From Caryophanales bacterium UBA6331 (GTDB lineage: Bacteria > Bacillota_I > Bacilli_A > RF39 > UBA660): a DNA stretch of 7,769 nucleotides. Made by a program: the position numbers and the translations under genes. The notes beneath the pieces are model-generated. The model was given only the letters and a program-made list of their open reading frames with translations. It was not told where the DNA came from and did no database searches. The DNA lies in NCBI GenBank assembly GCA_002438065.1, contig DJSP01000006.1, forward strand, positions 1 through 7,769, written 5' to 3'. Shown piece by piece: positions 5,365-7,769 of the stretch. Position 1 is the stretch's first letter. Each line of letters begins with the position of its first letter.

Positions 5365-5393
5365 TTGAAATATATAAATAATTATAGTATAAT
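5365..5393 (+). promoter_or_regulatory. Sigma-A promoter of ftsA-ftsZ
   Basis: TTGAAA (5365-5370) and TATAAT (5388-5393) are separated by exactly 17 nt. Transcription from about 5400 gives a leader of under 20 bases before the ftsA ATG. The -10 box is half of a 13-base palindrome (attata g tataat, 5381-5393), so a TATAAT also faces the other way. Confidence 0.75.
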
Positions 5394-5416
5394 TCATAAT
5401 AGAAAGAGAAATAGTT

Positions 5417-6649
5417 ATGAGAAAAATTTTTACGGCTTTAGATATTGGATCAAACACGATAAAAATAATTGTAGGTGAGTTTATAAATAACAAACTCAAT
5501 ATTTTAAGTGTAACAAAAGTTACGTGCAGAGGATATAAAAATAACTATATAATCAATAAAGAAATATTAATAGAAGAATTAAAAGAAGCCTTAAATAAAA
5601 TAGAAGAAGATTTAAATATCAAGATAAGAAAAGTAATATTAAATGTTCCAACTGATTCTTTAGAATTTCAATTAACAGATGGCAGAGTAGACATTGAAGA
5701 AGGAACAGTAACAAGTAACAATATAGTTAGACTTTTACAAGATGTTAGTAAAAATAAAATAGATCCAAGAAATGAACTTATTTGTACACTTCCTATTATC
5801 TTTAAAGTAGATGATGAAGAAACATACAAACCATTTGGCAAACATGGAAGTGTATTATCCGTAAAAAGTATACTTGTTTCAACCGATAAAAAAATAGTGT
5901 ATGATTTAGCTAGTGTAATAGCTAGTTGTCATTTAGATATAATTGATATTACAACTACTGGTTTAGTAGATTATTATAATTTTAAGAATCCAGAGTTAGA
6001 CAAGAAAAATATTGCTGTTGTTAATTTAGGTTATACAACTACAAATATTAGTATTTTTTCTAAAGGAATATTTATCAATAATAAAGTAATTGAAGACGGT
6101 GGATTCTATATAGATAAAGAGATAGCTATTAAATATAACTTAAAGAGAAATGAAACGGAGTATTTAAAAGAAAAACTTGCTCTTGCTGTAATAAATAACG
6201 CTGATGCAAAAGAAAAAATAAAATTAGTTAATAAAAATGGAGAAGAAATCGAGATAAATCAATATGAATTAACTAGTTTAGTTAGTGAAAAGATGGATAA
6301 TCTTCTTAAAGTTATAAAAAAGAACATTAACCTCTTAACAAAAAAAGAAATTAGTTATATAATTATAACAGGCGGTTTATCTGAAATTAAGGATATTAAC
6401 CTCTTAATAAATAATGTATTTAATAAAAATGGTAAAATAGGTAAGATTAATAATTTAGGAGCAAGAGATAATTCTTATAGTGTTGCTCTAGGAATGCTTA
6501 AATATTTTAATGGTAAACTAATGCTTAGAAATAAAGATTTTACAAGTTTTAGTCAAGAAGAAATTGATGCAATGTGTACAGTTAATGAAAAGGATACATC
6601 AAAAAATTCACTTATTTCTAAAGTAGTAGGATACTTTTTTGATGATTAA
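5417..6649 (+). CDS. ftsA: Cell division protein FtsA
   Basis: 410 residues, the usual size. FtsA is an actin-like ATPase that anchors FtsZ to the membrane and recruits the division machinery. The N-terminal phosphate-binding loop is LDIGSNTIK (8-16), the second is VVNLGYTTTNISI (201-213), and the adenosine motif is IITGGLSEI (316-324). A 1C-type insertion spans roughly 85-165. The C-terminus ends in a short amphipathic segment, SLISKVVGYFFDD, matching the membrane-targeting helix of the family. That segment follows a polar linker. ATG 5417 follows a purine-rich AGAAAGAGAA with only a weak SD. The gene is divergent from murT and heads the ftsA-ftsZ operon. No ftsQ/divIB lies upstream, unlike the common dcw order. 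Confidence 0.93.
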   Translation: MRKIFTALDIGSNTIKIIVGEFINNKLNILSVTKVTCRGYKNNYIINKEILIEELKEALNKIEEDLNIKIRKVILNVPTDSLEFQLTDGRVDIEEGTVTSNNIVRLLQDVSKNKIDPRNELICTLPIIFKVDDEETYKPFGKHGSVLSVKSILVSTDKKIVYDLASVIASCHLDIIDITTTGLVDYYNFKNPELDKKNIAVVNLGYTTTNISIFSKGIFINNKVIEDGGFYIDKEIAIKYNLKRNETEYLKEKLALAVINNADAKEKIKLVNKNGEEIEINQYELTSLVSEKMDNLLKVIKKNINLLTKKEISYIIITGGLSEIKDINLLINNVFNKNGKIGKINNLGARDNSYSVALGMLKYFNGKLMLRNKDFTSFSQEEIDAMCTVNEKDTSKNSLISKVVGYFFDD

Positions 6650-6664
6650 TAAAGGAGAGTAATT

Positions 6665-7717
6665 ATGTTTGGATTAGAAATGGATCAAATTGCAAAGATA
6701 AAAGTAATTGGTGTTGGTGGTGGTGGAAACAACGCTGTTAATAGAATGATTGAATCAGGAGTTAAGGGTGTTGAATTCATTGTTGCTAATACAGACTTAC
6801 AAGTATTAAATGCTTCTAAAGCAAGTAATAAATTACAAATTGGTAAAACAATTACTAATGGACTAGGAGCAGGTGCTAACCCTGAGGTTGGTAGAGAGGC
6901 TGCTATTGAAAGCAAAGATGAAATTAAGGAAGCTCTAAAAGGAGCCGACATGGTTTTTGTAACTTGCGGTATGGGTGGAGGAACTGGAACGGGTGCTGCC
7001 CCTGTAATTGCGGAAATTGCTCAAGAATTAGGTGCTTTAACAATTGGAATTGTAACAAAACCTTTTAGATTTGAAGGAAGAAGAAGAATGGAACATGCTA
7101 TTTTAGGTATAGATGAACTTAAAAAACATGTTGATACATTAATTGTTATTCCAAATGATAGATTAAGAGATATTATTGATAAATCAACACCAATGCTAGA
7201 GGCATTTAAAGAAGTTGATAACGTATTACATCGTGGTGTTCAATCAATAAGTGATTTAATTGCTGTATCAGGTTTAGTAAACTTAGATTTTGCTGATGTT
7301 AAAACAGTTATGGAAAAACGTGGTAGTGCATTAATAGGTATAGGTTTAGGTGTTGGTGAAAATAGAGCTATTGAAGCTGCAAAACAAGCTGTATCATCGC
7401 CACTTTTAGAAACAAGCATTGTAGGTGCAAAAGATGCTATTATAAATGTTACTGGTGGAACAAGCTTAACACTATTTGAAGCAGAAGATGCTGCTGAAGT
7501 AGTTAGGCAAAGTGCTAATAACGATATTAATATTATCTTTGGTGCTGTTATTAATGAAAACTTAAATGATGAAGTAATTGTTACTGTTATTGCTACGGGT
7601 TTTGAAGATGATGATAATAAAACAGAGGAAAAACCTGAAGAACCAAAGAAAAGATTCTTAGATGATGATAACGATTATGACATTCCTCCATTTTTAAGAG
7701 ATAGAGATAATTTTTAG
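6665..7717 (+). CDS. ftsZ: Cell division protein FtsZ
   Basis: 350 residues. FtsZ is the tubulin-like GTPase that polymerises into the cytokinetic ring. Visible motifs are VGGGGNNAVNRMI (17-29), NTDLQVL (42-48), the tubulin signature GGGTGTGAAP (104-113), PFRFEGRRR (133-141) and the T7 synergy loop NLDFADV (206-212). After about residue 313 comes a short, mostly acidic linker, then the conserved C-terminal peptide DIPPFLRDRD (339-348) that binds FtsA and other partners. The linker is short (about 25 residues). The start is firm: AAAGGAG with a 7-nt spacer, 15 bases after ftsA. It is probably cotranscribed with ftsA from the promoter at 5365-5393 and is followed by a strong terminator. Confidence 0.97.
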   Translation: MFGLEMDQIAKIKVIGVGGGGNNAVNRMIESGVKGVEFIVANTDLQVLNASKASNKLQIGKTITNGLGAGANPEVGREAAIESKDEIKEALKGADMVFVTCGMGGGTGTGAAPVIAEIAQELGALTIGIVTKPFRFEGRRRMEHAILGIDELKKHVDTLIVIPNDRLRDIIDKSTPMLEAFKEVDNVLHRGVQSISDLIAVSGLVNLDFADVKTVMEKRGSALIGIGLGVGENRAIEAAKQAVSSPLLETSIVGAKDAIINVTGGTSLTLFEAEDAAEVVRQSANNDINIIFGAVINENLNDEVIVTVIATGFEDDDNKTEEKPEEPKKRFLDDDNDYDIPPFLRDRDNF

Positions 7718-7723
7718 GAAAGT

Positions 7724-7757
7724 AAAAAGAATTTAAAGCAATTTAAATTCTTTTTTT
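7724..7757 (+). terminator. Intrinsic terminator of ftsA-ftsZ
   Basis: A perfect 14-bp stem (7724-7737 with 7742-7755) is closed by a GCAA tetraloop of the GNRA type and ends in seven T residues (7751-7757). It lies 6 bases after the ftsZ stop. Confidence 0.9.
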
Positions 7758-7769
7758 ATATAATAGGAA

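Noticed and set aside
5299..5499. Minus-strand ORF of 66 codons spanning the divergent promoter region
   Set aside because: It overlaps the ftsA start, both promoters and the murT start, and has no SD or family features.
6326..6410. Short direct repeat attaacctcttaa within ftsA
   Set aside because: It comes from two similar INLL codon runs in a conserved protein and spans too few bases to suggest duplication or recombination.
6685..6951. Minus-strand ORF of 88 codons inside ftsZ
   Set aside because: Antisense shadow of the highly conserved FtsZ GTP-binding region.
1..7769. CRISPR array, tRNA or rRNA genes
   Set aside because: No regularly spaced repeats and no tRNA-like cloverleaf or rRNA segments were seen on either strand.
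1..7769. Mycoplasma-type code (TGA read as Trp)
   Set aside because: TGA ends the peptidase gene and the membrane ORF, and Trp is encoded by TGG throughout (for example in murT and the DUF4375 gene), so the standard code applies.

Overview
The window is AT-rich Bacillota DNA (roughly 25-30% GC by eye). It uses the standard bacterial code: TGA ends several genes and is not read through. Core genes have Gram-positive Shine-Dalgarno (SD) sites. The divergent murT-gatD and ftsA-ftsZ pairs suggest an uncultured, probably gut-associated Bacillota, perhaps near the Erysipelotrichia/RF39 side of Bacilli. That placement is a guess; the sequence does not settle it.

Layout. (1) 51-434 encodes a secreted beta-rich protein of unknown family and ends at a good intrinsic terminator (503-546). 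(2) 620-2596 is a tightly packed plus-strand accessory operon of the kind carried by integrative elements: an ArdC-like N-terminal domain fused to a zinc metallopeptidase, a 40-residue basic ORF containing a perfect 10-bp hairpin, a very acidic DUF4375/DMP19-like protein, and a small alpha/beta protein. (3) On the minus strand, converging on that operon, are a 49-residue single-membrane-span ORF and a two-HTH XRE regulator. (4) 3308-5330, minus strand, is murT-gatD, the lipid II amidation pair, with a terminator built partly from the last codons of gatD. (5) A short divergent promoter region of about 80 bases follows. (6) 5417-7717 holds ftsA-ftsZ and a strong terminator.

How the genes relate. 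murT-gatD and ftsA-ftsZ form the cell-wall and division core. The accessory block combines an anti-restriction-like metallopeptidase, a DNA-mimic-like acidic protein and an XRE regulator, so it is probably an element-derived anti-defence or regulatory cassette.

The two most unusual observations are these. First, the GatD glutaminase subunit appears to have lost both the nucleophile Cys and the catalytic His, although its gene is full length and still coupled to murT. Second, in the accessory operon three good SD sites sit exactly 7 nt upstream of ATT, ATA and ATA rather than ATG. This suggests non-AUG (AUU/AUA) initiation or concerted loss of start codons. The core genes nearby all use ATG.
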